Source of the DNA: Salinirubrum litoreum
GTDB lineage: Archaea > Halobacteriota > Halobacteria > Halobacteriales > Haloferacaceae
Direction of reading: 5' to 3'
DNA length: 64,000 nt
Assembly (NCBI RefSeq): GCF_020567425.1
Contig: NZ_JAJCVJ010000001.1
Coordinates: 620,001 to 684,000, forward strand
Below, piece by piece: positions 26,954 through 35,414 of the stretch. A program made the translations under genes and the position numbers. The first letter of the stretch is position 1. Every line of letters starts with the position of its first letter. The notes under the pieces were generated by a model. The model was not told the origin of the DNA, did not search any database, and saw only the letters and a program-made list of their open reading frames with translations.

Positions 26954-27721
26954 TCACGGGCCGCCTCCTGCACAGCGCTCGGCCGTGAACCCCACGCCGA
27001 AGTCGACCGAGTCGGTCTGGACCGCGTTCGCCGTCTCGGGCGCGAGCGACCACCCGACCGCGACCGACACCGACTCGCCGGGGCGGAGACACGCCGGGCC
27101 GGACGACGCCGGATCGAGGACGACGCCGCCGGAGAGTGCCGACGCGACCTCCCGAAGCGACCCCTCGGCGTCCGGCGCGACCAGTGGCTCGCCGGGTTCG
27201 CGGGTCCCGTTGCGGGTGCCGAGACCGTCGACGCCGGCGGCACCGCGGTCGTACCAGACCTCGACAGCCAGCGCGTCGGCGAGTTCCCCGCCGTCCTCGC
27301 CAGTCGTCGTGTCGCCGGCCGTCGACTCCGGTTCGTTGATCCCGTTCTCGGCGTTGCCGGTGAGCGCCAGCGAGGCGGTGACCTCGGCGGGTCCCGGTTC
27401 CCCGGTCGGCACGGTCAGTCGGATGACGAGTGCCCCGGTGTCGCCCGGCAAGAGGTTCGAGAGCGCGACTGCTGGCCCGGCGGGTGCGTCGCCGCCACCG
27501 TCCTCGAAGCCGGTGCCGGCGATACGCTCGCCGTTGTAGAGTGCGACCCACTCGACGCGGAGTGTCGGCCCGTTCTGCTGGGTGATCTCGCGCTGGTCGG
27601 TGAACGAGACGGCGTCTAATCCGAGTGCACCGCGAGCGACCGAGGCACCACCGTAGAGTCCACCGACACCGGCGACTGCGGCGAGAACTGCCCTGCGTGA
27701 CGGCGGATCGGGTGTGTCCAT
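26954..27721 (-). CDS. SipW-dependent TasA/camelysin-like secreted protein
   Basis: A 255-aa secreted protein. The N-terminus is SRRAVLAAVAGVGGLYGG, an RR-containing signal-like segment, and the C-terminal part has ANAVQTDSVDFGVGFTAERC, the motif shared by the paralogues at 28-34 kb. The middle (NLLPGDTGALVIRLTVP, NGINEPES, VEVWYDRGA) matches their KPGDFGEV, N..TEPE and WYD.G blocks. It is the most diverged member: the usual FFSDxE after the signal is replaced by FTDQRE. Its start lies 2 nt after the T-arm leader element. The signal peptidase gene follows. Confidence 0.78.
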   Translation of the reverse strand: MDTPDPPSRRAVLAAVAGVGGLYGGASVARGALGLDAVSFTDQREITQQNGPTLRVEWVALYNGERIAGTGFEDGGGDAPAGPAVALSNLLPGDTGALVIRLTVPTGEPGPAEVTASLALTGNAENGINEPESTAGDTTTGEDGGELADALAVEVWYDRGAAGVDGLGTRNGTREPGEPLVAPDAEGSLREVASALSGGVVLDPASSGPACLRPGESVSVAVGWSLAPETANAVQTDSVDFGVGFTAERCAGGGP

Positions 27722-27723
27722 AC

Positions 27724-27845
27724 GCCCACCGGCGGAGTCGAACCGCCGCCACGTGGCGCCGTCGACAGCAGGTCCGCGTGAGACCGGAGTCGTCGACGGG
27801 TCGCGTGCCCCGGGGGATGTGCCACCGGGAAGCGCCCGCGTGGGT
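27724..27845 (-). promoter_or_regulatory. tRNA-like T-arm leader element, copy A
   Basis: In the sense strand it opens with ACCCACG, has a 90-nt variable middle, then stem GGCGG, loop TTCGACT, stem CCGCC and closing GGTGGGC. The closing strand ends 2 nt before the ATG at 27721, so GGTGGG may also act as ribosome-binding site. A TATA-like ATTAAATAA (27878-27887) would start transcription near the element's 5' end. Confidence 0.75.
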
Positions 27846-27875
27846 GGTTGTTGGCTGGAAGGGAGGGCCAGCGGA

Positions 27876-27890
27876 CAGTTATTTAATCAC
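27876..27890 (-). promoter_or_regulatory. TATA-like promoter before leader copy A
   Basis: Minus-strand GTGATTAAATAACTG, about 30-40 nt upstream of the leader element, gives the gene at 26954 its own promoter in addition to any read-through. Confidence 0.4.
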
Positions 27891-28040
27891 TGGCTATCCC
27901 GCCCCCAAGATCGGAAATCGACGAGTGTCGGGCGGCCGGCGTTCCGAGACCCGCGTCGACAGCTTCCAGCTTTCGGGGACCACCTGACACGTCACGAGAA
28001 GACCACTGTCTGTGGTGCTCGCCACCCCTCTTGTGAGAAA

Positions 28041-28079
28041 CCACTGGGAGAGTCGAATTTTCGAGATGCTGACGTGGGT
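28041..28079 (-). promoter_or_regulatory. possible decayed T-arm leader element
   Basis: In the sense strand, ACCCACG and TTCGACT occur 15 nt apart, exactly as in copy E, but the T-stem is no longer complementary and the closing strand is only AGTGG. It begins 11 nt after the stop of the gene at 28091, where the operon pattern predicts an element, but no TasA-like gene follows. Could be chance. Confidence 0.35.
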
Positions 28080-28090
28080 TGTGAGTTCTC

Positions 28091-30001
28091 TCATGGCTCG
28101 AGATCGTAGATGACGCCGTCTCCGGATTCGAGTCGAATCTCAATGCCGTCGATGTCGCCGCTGTGGTCTTGGTACCAGTCACTGCCAACGGCGAACCGCA
28201 TCGTCTTCACCTGCATGTCGCGGTAGTTGATTTCGGTCGTCTCCGCGTCCGACACGTAGTCCGACCACTGGAACGAGCCCGTCGACTGGATGTCCGACAG
28301 TGTCGCGCCGGTGTCCTGGCCGTAGTAGGGCGGCGGGTTCCCGTCGCTCGTGCCGTAGTCACGTGCAGTGTCGTACCACGTCAGCTGGTTTGACCCACTC
28401 TCCGTCCGCCACGTCACCCACTCGTCTGCCGGCGCGTCTGTGTCGAACGAGTCTTCGGGGAGTGCCTGTAGGAGCTTTCCGTAGTACCCCGCGTCCGGGT
28501 TTGGGTCGCTGTCGACGGTGGTCCAGATCTCCGCGAAGAACTCCTTGCCGAGCGGCACGCCGCTGTCCCGGCGCGTCCGGTACCGGACCGACTCGATCTC
28601 ACCGACCGTGAACGGCGGGAGCGGAGCGAAGTCGAAGTAGAACGTCCCGATGTAGAACTGTTCGTAGTTCCCTGGGTCTGGTTCGTCGGAGTTCGTCTGG
28701 TCGTCGTCGTCGGTCCAGTAGCCAGATCCGACGGCACCGTCGCCGCTCGCCGACGCGAAGCCGAACTGCTCCGCCTCGTCGCTTCCGAGGGAGACTCGGC
28801 GAACGTCGCCCACGCCCGTGTTGTGCCGACACTGCTCGGTGTAGAATCCCATATCGAACGCGACCGAGTCGGTCTGGATCTCGTTCGCGTGGTCGGCCGG
28901 GAGCCACCACGCCATCGCGCAGTAGCGCGTGGTGGAGTTCGGGAAGCAGTCGTGACCTTCTGTGGTCGGGTCGGCGTCGAGCAAGAGTCCACCGGTCTCG
29001 AGAACGGAGAGTGTCTCCCTGAGTGTTCCGCGGTGGACGAGCGCCTCTTCTTGAGAGGCCATGATTCCACTGTCGGCAGTGTCATGAGTTGCAACGAGTT
29101 GTTCAGCGTCTCCTCCGTAGTTTTCTCCAGAAAGCACATTGTCGCCGTCGTCGTGCCAGATGGCGACCTGTATCTCGTCTAGTAGTTCGACCTGTGCGGT
29201 CTGGACGTTCGTGGTGAGTTCGTCCGCAGACCCGTGTTCGTCTGCGTCGTCGGCCTCTGGTTCGGTGTGGCCGTGTTCGCCGGCCTGTACTAACTGGCCC
29301 GTCATCCAGACGTGACCGGGATTGTTGAACGTGTGCATTCCAAACGTTACTTCACCCATATCCCCTGGCTTCACATCTTGCATCTGGACGAGTGGTTTGC
29401 CTCGATAGTCTCTAGTACGGTTCTTCAAATTCTCACCGTCTGAGAGATTAGCGAACTGTTTCCGAAAAGCGTCTTCCAATTGCTGGCCTGAGTAACCGTA
29501 GTGAGACGATAACGTGTTGCGGGAGTGGATAGTGTCCTGAATCCCATCATCGTCCGAGTCGGGGTATGCATCGATGGATGTGTTCGCCATGAAGTCGTCG
29601 ACACATTCCTCGGGTACCGCGATTAGTGGCTCCATAGGGACTGGGAAGCCGACGTAATCTTCCGGGACAAGAGAGGGCTCCCCCTCTGTCATCACCACCT
29701 CCCAATCGTCGACACCGTCGCCGTCGATATCGCTATCGCTGTCGTCTTCTGTTGTCTCAAGTGGACCATTCAGTGAACTGTCCGTCAGGTCGTCGTTCTC
29801 GTCGTCCGACCAGTCGGAGTAGTGTTCCTGGAAGGCCACCATCATGTCCAACTCGCCCGCGACGAGGCTGTTGTTCTGGAAGGACTCCTCGTCGCTGAAG
29901 AACGCCGTCGTGCCGAGGCCGGCACCGACCGACCCGATACCCACGGCTCCGAGGCTTCCGAGGACTTTGCGTCGCGTCAAGCGGAGACCATCGTCTGTCA
30001 T
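28091..30001 (-). CDS. SipW-dependent TasA-like secreted protein with extra C-terminal domain
   Basis: A 636-aa surface protein. The signal region reads LTRRKVLGSLGAVGIGSVG then TTAFFSDEESFQNN, which combines an RR motif with the SipW-type FSDxExFxNN site. The TasA-like body contains DVKPGDMGEVTFGMHTFNNP, EPEADD and DHANEIQTDSVAFDMGF plus TEQCRHN near residue 400. The last 230 residues are an added domain with no family I recognise (FYFDFAPLPPF, DIDGIEIRLESG). Start at ATG 30001, 23 nt downstream of element B. Probably a fibre or matrix subunit carrying a displayed domain. Confidence 0.8.
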   Translation of the reverse strand: MTDDGLRLTRRKVLGSLGAVGIGSVGAGLGTTAFFSDEESFQNNSLVAGELDMMVAFQEHYSDWSDDENDDLTDSSLNGPLETTEDDSDSDIDGDGVDDWEVVMTEGEPSLVPEDYVGFPVPMEPLIAVPEECVDDFMANTSIDAYPDSDDDGIQDTIHSRNTLSSHYGYSGQQLEDAFRKQFANLSDGENLKNRTRDYRGKPLVQMQDVKPGDMGEVTFGMHTFNNPGHVWMTGQLVQAGEHGHTEPEADDADEHGSADELTTNVQTAQVELLDEIQVAIWHDDGDNVLSGENYGGDAEQLVATHDTADSGIMASQEEALVHRGTLRETLSVLETGGLLLDADPTTEGHDCFPNSTTRYCAMAWWLPADHANEIQTDSVAFDMGFYTEQCRHNTGVGDVRRVSLGSDEAEQFGFASASGDGAVGSGYWTDDDDQTNSDEPDPGNYEQFYIGTFYFDFAPLPPFTVGEIESVRYRTRRDSGVPLGKEFFAEIWTTVDSDPNPDAGYYGKLLQALPEDSFDTDAPADEWVTWRTESGSNQLTWYDTARDYGTSDGNPPPYYGQDTGATLSDIQSTGSFQWSDYVSDAETTEINYRDMQVKTMRFAVGSDWYQDHSGDIDGIEIRLESGDGVIYDLEP

Positions 30002-30024
30002 GTTCGCCAACCCCTCGCGGGAGG

Positions 30025-30069
30025 ACCCACCGGCGGAGTCGAACCGCCGAACGTGTGGCCAGCGTGGGT
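30025..30069 (-). promoter_or_regulatory. tRNA-like T-arm leader element, copy B
   Basis: A short copy of 45 nt: ACCCACG, 14 nt, GGCGG-TTCGACT-CCGCC, GGTGGGT. It starts 37 nt after the stop of the gene at 30107. A mini-hairpin (CCTC-CCGC-GAGG) and GAGGGG follow before the ATG at 30001. Confidence 0.75.
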
Positions 30070-30106
30070 CGGGTGGTCGGAGGGTAGTGCCTGGTCGAGC
30101 GGTCGA

Positions 30107-31804
30107 TCAGCCGTTCTCGGGAGCCTGCGGCGTGCCGCCGTCGTTGTGGCGGCACTGCTCGGTGTAGAAGCCGAGGTCGAAGCTCACGGAGTCCGTCTGG
30201 ATCTCGTTGGCGTGATCGACCGGGAGCCACCACTCGAAGCCGATGTAGGCGGTCGTCGAGTTGGGGAAGCAATCACGGTCCGGGTCACCCACTGGACCGC
30301 CGCCACCGTTGCCGTCGTCACCGTCGACCGGGCAGCAGACGTCGATGTTACTGATTCCTTGACCAGTGGGCGTGGTGAACGTAACTCCGTTTAGGATAAC
30401 AGGCTGGTCAAAGACGTAGATGTTCTCGCCTTCGTTGCCGCCTTTCACGCTGACAACTCTAACAGGGTTATCCGTCGAGAGCGTGATCGTATCAAGATCA
30501 CTGTCACCTCTCTGATCGCTGAGTGAGTCGACGGTGAGACCGGCACACGAACTGTAGTCCATACCCGCCTCGAGCATCTCTGCCTCGATGGCCGTTCCGA
30601 CGAGACTCATCCCGTCGAAGAGCAGATTATCATAGTCTCCACAGTTGAGATTCTTAGGGGCAGGATTGCCAGAGGCGCCGCCGGTCACGAACGACTTGAA
30701 CGGCTCGTCCTCGGTACTCACGTACAGTCTGTAGCTGTCGCCGTCGCCGTCGGTATCGCCATCAGCGTCAGCGAGGTCGTCCAGTACAGGGGCTGTATCA
30801 TTACTGCTCCCGCTAGTAGCCGTAGAGGTGGTAGCCGTGACAGGGTTGGCGTCAAGCGGGAACGGGTTGTTCTGTAACTGGAGGAGGACACCACCGAGAG
30901 TACCCATCTGGATCGGCGACTCCCCAGGCTGGAGGTAGTTGTCCCCCTCGTCTTCATCCTTGTCACCGAAGTCGGCACCGTAGCCGTTTTCGCCGGTGTC
31001 GTACCAGAACGCGACTTGAATCTCGCTGAGCAGTTCGACGTCTGCCGGCGTGGTAGAGTCGGGGTCGCCGTCCTCGTCGGGGTCATTCTGTTCGGGTTCG
31101 GTCAAACCGTTCTCGCTTGCGGAGACGAGGTCACCGGTCAACCAGACGTACCCGGGGTTCCCGCACACGTGGAAAGAAAACGTGACTTCACCGAAATCAC
31201 CTGGTTTCACGTCCGCGATCTGGATCAGTGGGTCGCCAGCTGCAGTGGTCTGGGGGTTCGGGTCACCTCCGGCAGTGTAGCCATCGCCATCATCAGTTGC
31301 GACCGCTCCGGTACGGAACGGATGGCTGAGAACACCGTTTCCACCATCGGTATCAGCCGGCAAATTACAGATGTCGCTGTCGTTCGCCGGATCAGTTTTG
31401 ACTGCATCATAGTCGTCCGCTGTGACGTTTGCCGCGTCCAGAGACGGATCTGCGTCAGGGAACGCCTCAATGACGGTGTTCCGCAGGAACTGGTCCGGGT
31501 CGCTGACGAACACCGACTGATTCGTAGGGTCAGCCGCCGATGGAAAGCCGGTCAGTCCGTCACCAGGTTCCATCGCTACCGTGTCGATGCCCTCGGCTTC
31601 GTCGTCAGACCAGTCGGAGTAGTGCTCTTGCCAGTCGACCTTGAGGTCCAACTCCCCGGCTGTTAGGGTGTTGTCCTGGAAGTCTTCTCTGTCACTGAAG
31701 TACGCAGTCGTGCCGAGTCCCGCACCTGCCGACGCGATCCCGATGGTGCCCAGACCGGCGAGGACTTCGCGTCGTGAGATGTCGAACCCGCTGTTGTTTG
31801 CCAT
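30107..31804 (-). CDS. SipW-dependent TasA-like secreted protein with inserted domain
   Basis: A 565-aa paralogue. The signal is ISRREVLAGLGTIGIASAG followed by TTAYFSDREDFQDNTLTAGE. The body has DVKPGDFGEVTFSFHVCGNP, GLTEPEQNDPDEDG, VAFWYDTGENG and, near the C-terminus, AYIGFEWWLPVDHANEIQTD and TEQCRHNDGG. About 150 residues are inserted between the FPLDANP and CFPNSTTAY blocks, with VRVVSVKGGNEGENIYVFDQ and DVCCPVDG; a related insert is seen in the paralogue at 37224. Secreted, probably cleaved by the local SipW-type peptidase. Confidence 0.82.
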   Translation of the reverse strand: MANNSGFDISRREVLAGLGTIGIASAGAGLGTTAYFSDREDFQDNTLTAGELDLKVDWQEHYSDWSDDEAEGIDTVAMEPGDGLTGFPSAADPTNQSVFVSDPDQFLRNTVIEAFPDADPSLDAANVTADDYDAVKTDPANDSDICNLPADTDGGNGVLSHPFRTGAVATDDGDGYTAGGDPNPQTTAAGDPLIQIADVKPGDFGEVTFSFHVCGNPGYVWLTGDLVSASENGLTEPEQNDPDEDGDPDSTTPADVELLSEIQVAFWYDTGENGYGADFGDKDEDEGDNYLQPGESPIQMGTLGGVLLQLQNNPFPLDANPVTATTSTATSGSSNDTAPVLDDLADADGDTDGDGDSYRLYVSTEDEPFKSFVTGGASGNPAPKNLNCGDYDNLLFDGMSLVGTAIEAEMLEAGMDYSSCAGLTVDSLSDQRGDSDLDTITLSTDNPVRVVSVKGGNEGENIYVFDQPVILNGVTFTTPTGQGISNIDVCCPVDGDDGNGGGGPVGDPDRDCFPNSTTAYIGFEWWLPVDHANEIQTDSVSFDLGFYTEQCRHNDGGTPQAPENG

Positions 31805-31821
31805 AGGGTTGTCACCCGAGG

Positions 31822-31867
31822 ACCCACCGGCGGAATCGAACCGCCGAGGTGTGCAGCCGGCGTGGGT
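31822..31867 (-). promoter_or_regulatory. tRNA-like T-arm leader element, copy C
   Basis: 46 nt: ACCCACG, 15 nt, GGCGG-TTCGATT-CCGCC, GGTGGGT. It is the only copy with a T-loop change (C to T at the sixth position). It starts 45 nt after the stop of the gene at 31913. A GGGT-GACA-ACCC hairpin lies between it and the ATG at 31804. Confidence 0.75.
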
Positions 31868-31912
31868 CGGTTTACCGTCTCTTGAAACGGTGTGGTCGGT
31901 GTTCGATACTTC

Positions 31913-34186
31913 TTACTCTGCGGACACGTCGACTGCCCAGCCCTCGTCTCCACCGGGGAAGTCACCCTGCCTGGATACGGAGAGTTCCCCGCTCAGCTCG
32001 AAGCTCTCCGAGCCGTCGAGCGCCGTATCGAGAACAAGGTAGTTGAATGCCCGGCCGCCGCCGTCGTCGTCGTTCGTCGCTTGGACGCTCGTCGGGCCGT
32101 TGATCGTCTGACTGTTCCCGTCGACTGACAGCGACACGTTCTCGGCGTTGACGGTGGCTTCGTCGGCTTTCGTCTGTACGAGCAACCGCCCGTCGAAGGC
32201 GCTGGCAGCCGTGGTCCGCGAAACCGTGGTCGCGCCGACGTTGAACTCCGTGGTACCGTCGCTCGAGTCGTAGCTCAGGCTCCACGGAACGTTGGATAGC
32301 GGGAAGCTCCAAGACGCGTCGGTCGTGTCCTCGGACGGAGTGTCACCCGATCCGATGCCGACCTCCCACCCGCCATTGCCGTTCCGGGCACGTGAAGTGA
32401 TCGCGTTCGGAGTGTCGAAGTCTTCACCATCGTCCCCGTATCCATTGTTCTGGTTTTCCGACTCAGATAGTTTCCCGAACCCGGTCCCGGTCCGTGATGG
32501 GATCTCCGGATCTCCAACACCGCCACCCTGGCCGCTCCCGTTGTTGTGGCGGCACTGCTCGGTGTAGAAGCCGAGGTCGAACTGCACAGAGTCGGTCTGG
32601 ATCTCGTTGGCGTGGTCCAGCGGAAGCCACCAGTCGAACCCGATGTAGTGTGGGGTCGACGCAGAGTAGCAGTTCCGGGCGTCCGCGCTCCCGCCACCTT
32701 CTGGTGCCGGGACGTCCCCATCGAGTGGGAAGCCGAGGCTCCCATTCTCGGGGTCGAACTCGTACTGGTTACAGAAGTCTTCGAGCGTGCCACGGAAGAA
32801 CTCCTGTTCGCCACCTTCGATGACTTCGAAATTGTTCTCGATCTCATCGATGGCATCGGCGATGCTGGTGTCGACGGCGCCCTGATCCGTGCCGCTCTGG
32901 ACCTGGATCACCTCGTCGCTGATGTCCGTGTGGAACTGCTGCTGTGCGGGACTGAGGTTGCCGAAGGCGACGATCTTGATCTCGACGCCAGCGTTCTTCA
33001 GGTTGTCCGCCGCCGCCTGAACGTTGGCCCGTTCGGTCGCGTCCGAGGGTCGGCTGTCCCCGTTGGTGTAGACGACGATCACGTTGTCGTCGTTTTCGTC
33101 GTCGGTGTCGTCTGTCACGAGGTCCGCCAGAGCGTTCTCAAGGCCCTCAACGAAATCCTCCGCGCCGAGAGTGCCACCACCAGCGCCTGCCGTGTTGCCG
33201 AGCGCAGTGTCTACGTCGTCGGTGTCCGTACTATCTGCCAGTAGCTCCGACGCGCCGGCCTCGGCCATCACTGCGACTGTCTGCTCAACCGTGGTGCCGA
33301 GACCGTCGAGGTAGGCGTTCGTCGCTTCTCCGACTTGGATCGCCGCGTCGTCCTTCTCGAACTCCGTCCCCTCCTCAACCAAGTTCTCCTCCATTGTCCC
33401 GGAGGTATCGATCAAGTGATAGACGTCGATGGCCTGCGCCCCAGGCTCGTAGATGTTGTCGCCGTCGTCGTACCAGGCGCGTACCTCGATCTGCTCGGCG
33501 AGTTCGGGCTCCCCGCCGGGGCCGTCCTCGTCCGGATCGTCCAGTTCTGGCTCGGTGAAGCCGTTCTCGGCCTCCGAGAAGTTGTTGCAGTAGAACCAGA
33601 CGAACCCTGGATTGTTACACAGGTGGAAGCTCAGGGTGACTTCTCCGAAGTCACCTGGCTTGACGTCGTCGAGAGCGACGACCGGCTCTCCACGGTACTG
33701 CTCCGTGCGGAGGTCCGAGTCGAGGAGGTCTGGGGTGTCCGCGTCCTCCTCACAGATGTCGAAGCCCTCCGGAAAGTCCTGAATACCGTCGTCGTTCGTG
33801 TCCGGGTACGCGTCGATGGACGTGGCGTCCTTGAACTCCGCGACGGTGTTGTTCGGGAACCTGAGCGATATCGGTTCCGCCAGGTCGTCGGCGTTCGGGC
33901 CGGGTGGGAGGTAGATGTCCGCCTCGTCTTGCGGGACACCCATCTCAACCTCCAGGTCGGCCTCGGTGCTTCCGTCACCACCTCGGTTGTTGATCCAGTC
34001 GGCGTAGTGTTCCTCGAAGTCGACCTTGAGGTCGAGCGACCCGGCTGTCAAGCTGTTGCCCTCGAAGTCTTCTCGGTCGCTGAAGAATGCTGTCGTGCCC
34101 AGTCCAGCCCCCGCGGACGCGACACCTACTGTGCCGAGTGCCGCGAGCGCCTTCCGCCGCGTCAGTTCGATTGGTTGGTCTGACAT
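31913..34186 (-). CDS. SipW-dependent TasA-like secreted protein with inserted vWA domain
   Basis: A 757-aa protein, the largest of the set. The signal is LTRRKALAALGTVGVASAG followed by TTAFFSDREDFEGNSLTAGS. The TasA-like body is split: DVKPGDFGEVTLSFHLCNNP and VRAWYDDGDNIYEPGAQ, then about 190 residues of von Willebrand A fold with a MIDAS start DVYHLIDTSGTMEEN, VIVVYTNGDSRPSD and VEIKIVAFGNLSP, then FFRGTLEDFC and DHANEIQTDSVQFDLGF. A C-terminal region (ASWSFPLSNVPWSLSYD) may be a further small beta domain. The vWA domain suggests metal-dependent adhesion. Start at ATG 34186. Confidence 0.82.
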   Translation of the reverse strand: MSDQPIELTRRKALAALGTVGVASAGAGLGTTAFFSDREDFEGNSLTAGSLDLKVDFEEHYADWINNRGGDGSTEADLEVEMGVPQDEADIYLPPGPNADDLAEPISLRFPNNTVAEFKDATSIDAYPDTNDDGIQDFPEGFDICEEDADTPDLLDSDLRTEQYRGEPVVALDDVKPGDFGEVTLSFHLCNNPGFVWFYCNNFSEAENGFTEPELDDPDEDGPGGEPELAEQIEVRAWYDDGDNIYEPGAQAIDVYHLIDTSGTMEENLVEEGTEFEKDDAAIQVGEATNAYLDGLGTTVEQTVAVMAEAGASELLADSTDTDDVDTALGNTAGAGGGTLGAEDFVEGLENALADLVTDDTDDENDDNVIVVYTNGDSRPSDATERANVQAAADNLKNAGVEIKIVAFGNLSPAQQQFHTDISDEVIQVQSGTDQGAVDTSIADAIDEIENNFEVIEGGEQEFFRGTLEDFCNQYEFDPENGSLGFPLDGDVPAPEGGGSADARNCYSASTPHYIGFDWWLPLDHANEIQTDSVQFDLGFYTEQCRHNNGSGQGGGVGDPEIPSRTGTGFGKLSESENQNNGYGDDGEDFDTPNAITSRARNGNGGWEVGIGSGDTPSEDTTDASWSFPLSNVPWSLSYDSSDGTTEFNVGATTVSRTTAASAFDGRLLVQTKADEATVNAENVSLSVDGNSQTINGPTSVQATNDDDGGGRAFNYLVLDTALDGSESFELSGELSVSRQGDFPGGDEGWAVDVSAE

Positions 34187-34210
34187 GGTCAGGTATCCCC
34201 GGTAGGGGAC

Positions 34211-34314
34211 GCCCACCGACGGAGTCGAACCGTCCTCCACGGGGTCCGAATCCAACCGGCAGGCGGTCGACGTGACCGCCTGCCCGTCAGCGGAACCGGG
34301 AGTCCGAAGTGGGT
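34211..34314 (-). promoter_or_regulatory. tRNA-like T-arm leader element, copy D
   Basis: 104 nt: ACCCAC, a long middle with an 11-bp hairpin (GGCAGGCGGTC-ACGTC-GACCGCCTGCC), then GACGG-TTCGACT-CCGTC and GGTGGGC. The T-stem differs from copies A-C by a paired change (G-C to A-T), keeping the stem. A CCCC-TACC-GGGG hairpin precedes the ATG at 34186. Confidence 0.78.
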
Positions 34315-34370
34315 CCTGACGGCGGCGCACCCCACGCCACCGACACTCACCCCTGACAGGGGAGCCTCCA

Positions 34371-34380
34371 TAACTAATTA
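34371..34380 (-). promoter_or_regulatory. TATA-like promoter for the 34-28 kb TasA-like operon
   Basis: Minus-strand TAATTAGTTA, part of the ATTAGTTAT motif also found upstream of both winged-helix regulators at 34727 and 40435. It gives a leader of roughly 160 nt that contains element D. Confidence 0.45.
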
Positions 34381-34512
34381 CCGAGTACTGCCTGAAAACA
34401 ACTGAATGAGGCCCTGAAACACCGGAATCAGGTGTTCTGAACGCGGCGATGAGGTATCGTCGGGCCCGCCCCCCGCGACTCAACGTGCCGATCCGTCGAC
34501 GCCCGCCGAGCG

Positions 34513-34559
34513 TAATTCGCGATGCAGTCGTGGAAAGGCGGTGTTAATTCGCGAGGCAG
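34513..34559 (+). promoter_or_regulatory. direct repeats TAATTCGCGA-GCAG in the regulator upstream region
   Basis: TAATTCGCGATGCAG (34513-34527) and TAATTCGCGAGGCAG (34545-34559) are near-identical 15-mers 32 nt apart, about three helical turns. They lie between the divergent TasA-like operon and the winged-helix regulator gene and look like paired protein-binding sites. Confidence 0.45.
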
Positions 34560-34658
34560 CGTGCCGCACGACGGCGATTTCGGCCGGTTCGCGGGTACAC
34601 TGCCCCGTCTGTCCCTCGCGACTCCCGAAAGGCCGGGACTTCAGCGCCAGACGCACCG

Positions 34659-34689
34659 ATTAGTTATCCGGGGGCACGTACTTTATTCC
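34659..34689 (+). promoter_or_regulatory. promoter region of the winged-helix regulator at 34727
   Basis: GATTAGTTATCCG at 34659 carries the motif shared within the locus, and TACTTTATTCC at 34679-34689 is the likely TATA box, about 43 nt before the ATG. Confidence 0.4.
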
Positions 34690-34726
34690 GGCAAGCCGAC
34701 AGCGAATCGGCGACACGGGGGAACTC

Positions 34727-35257
34727 ATGGGGATACTCAGGAAACGGAATCTCATCGACACGGACATCCACGACATCCTGTGCAACCAGCGGCGTCGTCA
34801 CGCGCTGAACCACCTCAGACGGCGTCGTGAGACGGTATCGCTCGCCGAACTGGCCGACGCCGTCGCCGAACAGGAGACCGGGCAGGCATCACCGCCCGCC
34901 GACCTCCGCCAGAGCGTCTACAACTCGCTCCACCAGACGCACCTGCCGCGACTCGACGCCGAGGGTGTCATCGAGTACGACCCCGACGGGAAGGAGATCA
35001 GACTCACGGAGTCGGCCCGCGAGGTGGAGGTCTACATGGAGGTGTTCACGCGCTACGGGGTCACCTGGGCGGAGTACTACCGCCTGCTCGGGACGGTCGG
35101 CCTGTGTGTCGTCCTCCTCGCGACACTGGAGATGGGACCGTTCGCGCTCGTGCCGCCCGTCGTCGCGGTCACGTTCTTCCTCGTCCTGCTGGCCGTATCG
35201 ACCGTCTACCAGCTGGTGACCCGACGACACGTCACCCTCCGACAGCTCTTCGGGTGA
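34727..35257 (+). CDS. DUF7344-type winged-helix protein with two C-terminal membrane segments
   Basis: A 176-aa predicted membrane-bound regulator. Residues 1-110 form a winged helix with NQRRRHALNHLRRRR, the conserved AELADAVAEQE, RQSVYNSLHQTHLPRL and EGVIEYDPDGKEIRLTE. Residues 120-170 contain two hydrophobic segments and the tail VTRRHVTLRQLFG. It is nearly identical in layout to the protein at 40435. It is divergent from the TasA-like operon at 34186, and a tiny membrane protein gene starts 2 nt after its stop. Likely controls the surface-protein genes; the signal is unknown. Confidence 0.8.
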   Translation: MGILRKRNLIDTDIHDILCNQRRRHALNHLRRRRETVSLAELADAVAEQETGQASPPADLRQSVYNSLHQTHLPRLDAEGVIEYDPDGKEIRLTESAREVEVYMEVFTRYGVTWAEYYRLLGTVGLCVVLLATLEMGPFALVPPVVAVTFFLVLLAVSTVYQLVTRRHVTLRQLFG

Positions 35258-35258
35258 G

Positions 35259-35414
35259 ATGTGCACCCTGTTCGTGGTGCGTCTGTTACTGCTGCCCGGG
35301 ATGCGTACCGGGGCGCCAAAACGGAACGCACTGGTGTTGCTGCTGTACCTCCTCGGCTGTTTCGTGATCGGGAGTACACTCCTCGATTGGTTGGGGTTCA
35401 TGGAGGTATTCTGA
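35259..35414 (+). CDS. 51-aa membrane protein following the winged-helix regulator
   Basis: Starts at ATG 35259 (MCTLFVVRLLLLPGM), immediately after the regulator stop. The core PGMRTGAPKRNALVLLLYLL matches PGFRPGTPKRNALVLLLYSL of the small gene at 40980, which holds the same place behind the second regulator. One membrane segment follows a short basic stretch. The true start may be the internal Met at residue 15, where similarity begins. Conservation of sequence and position argues that it is real and works with the regulator. Confidence 0.65.
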   Translation: MCTLFVVRLLLLPGMRTGAPKRNALVLLLYLLGCFVIGSTLLDWLGFMEVF

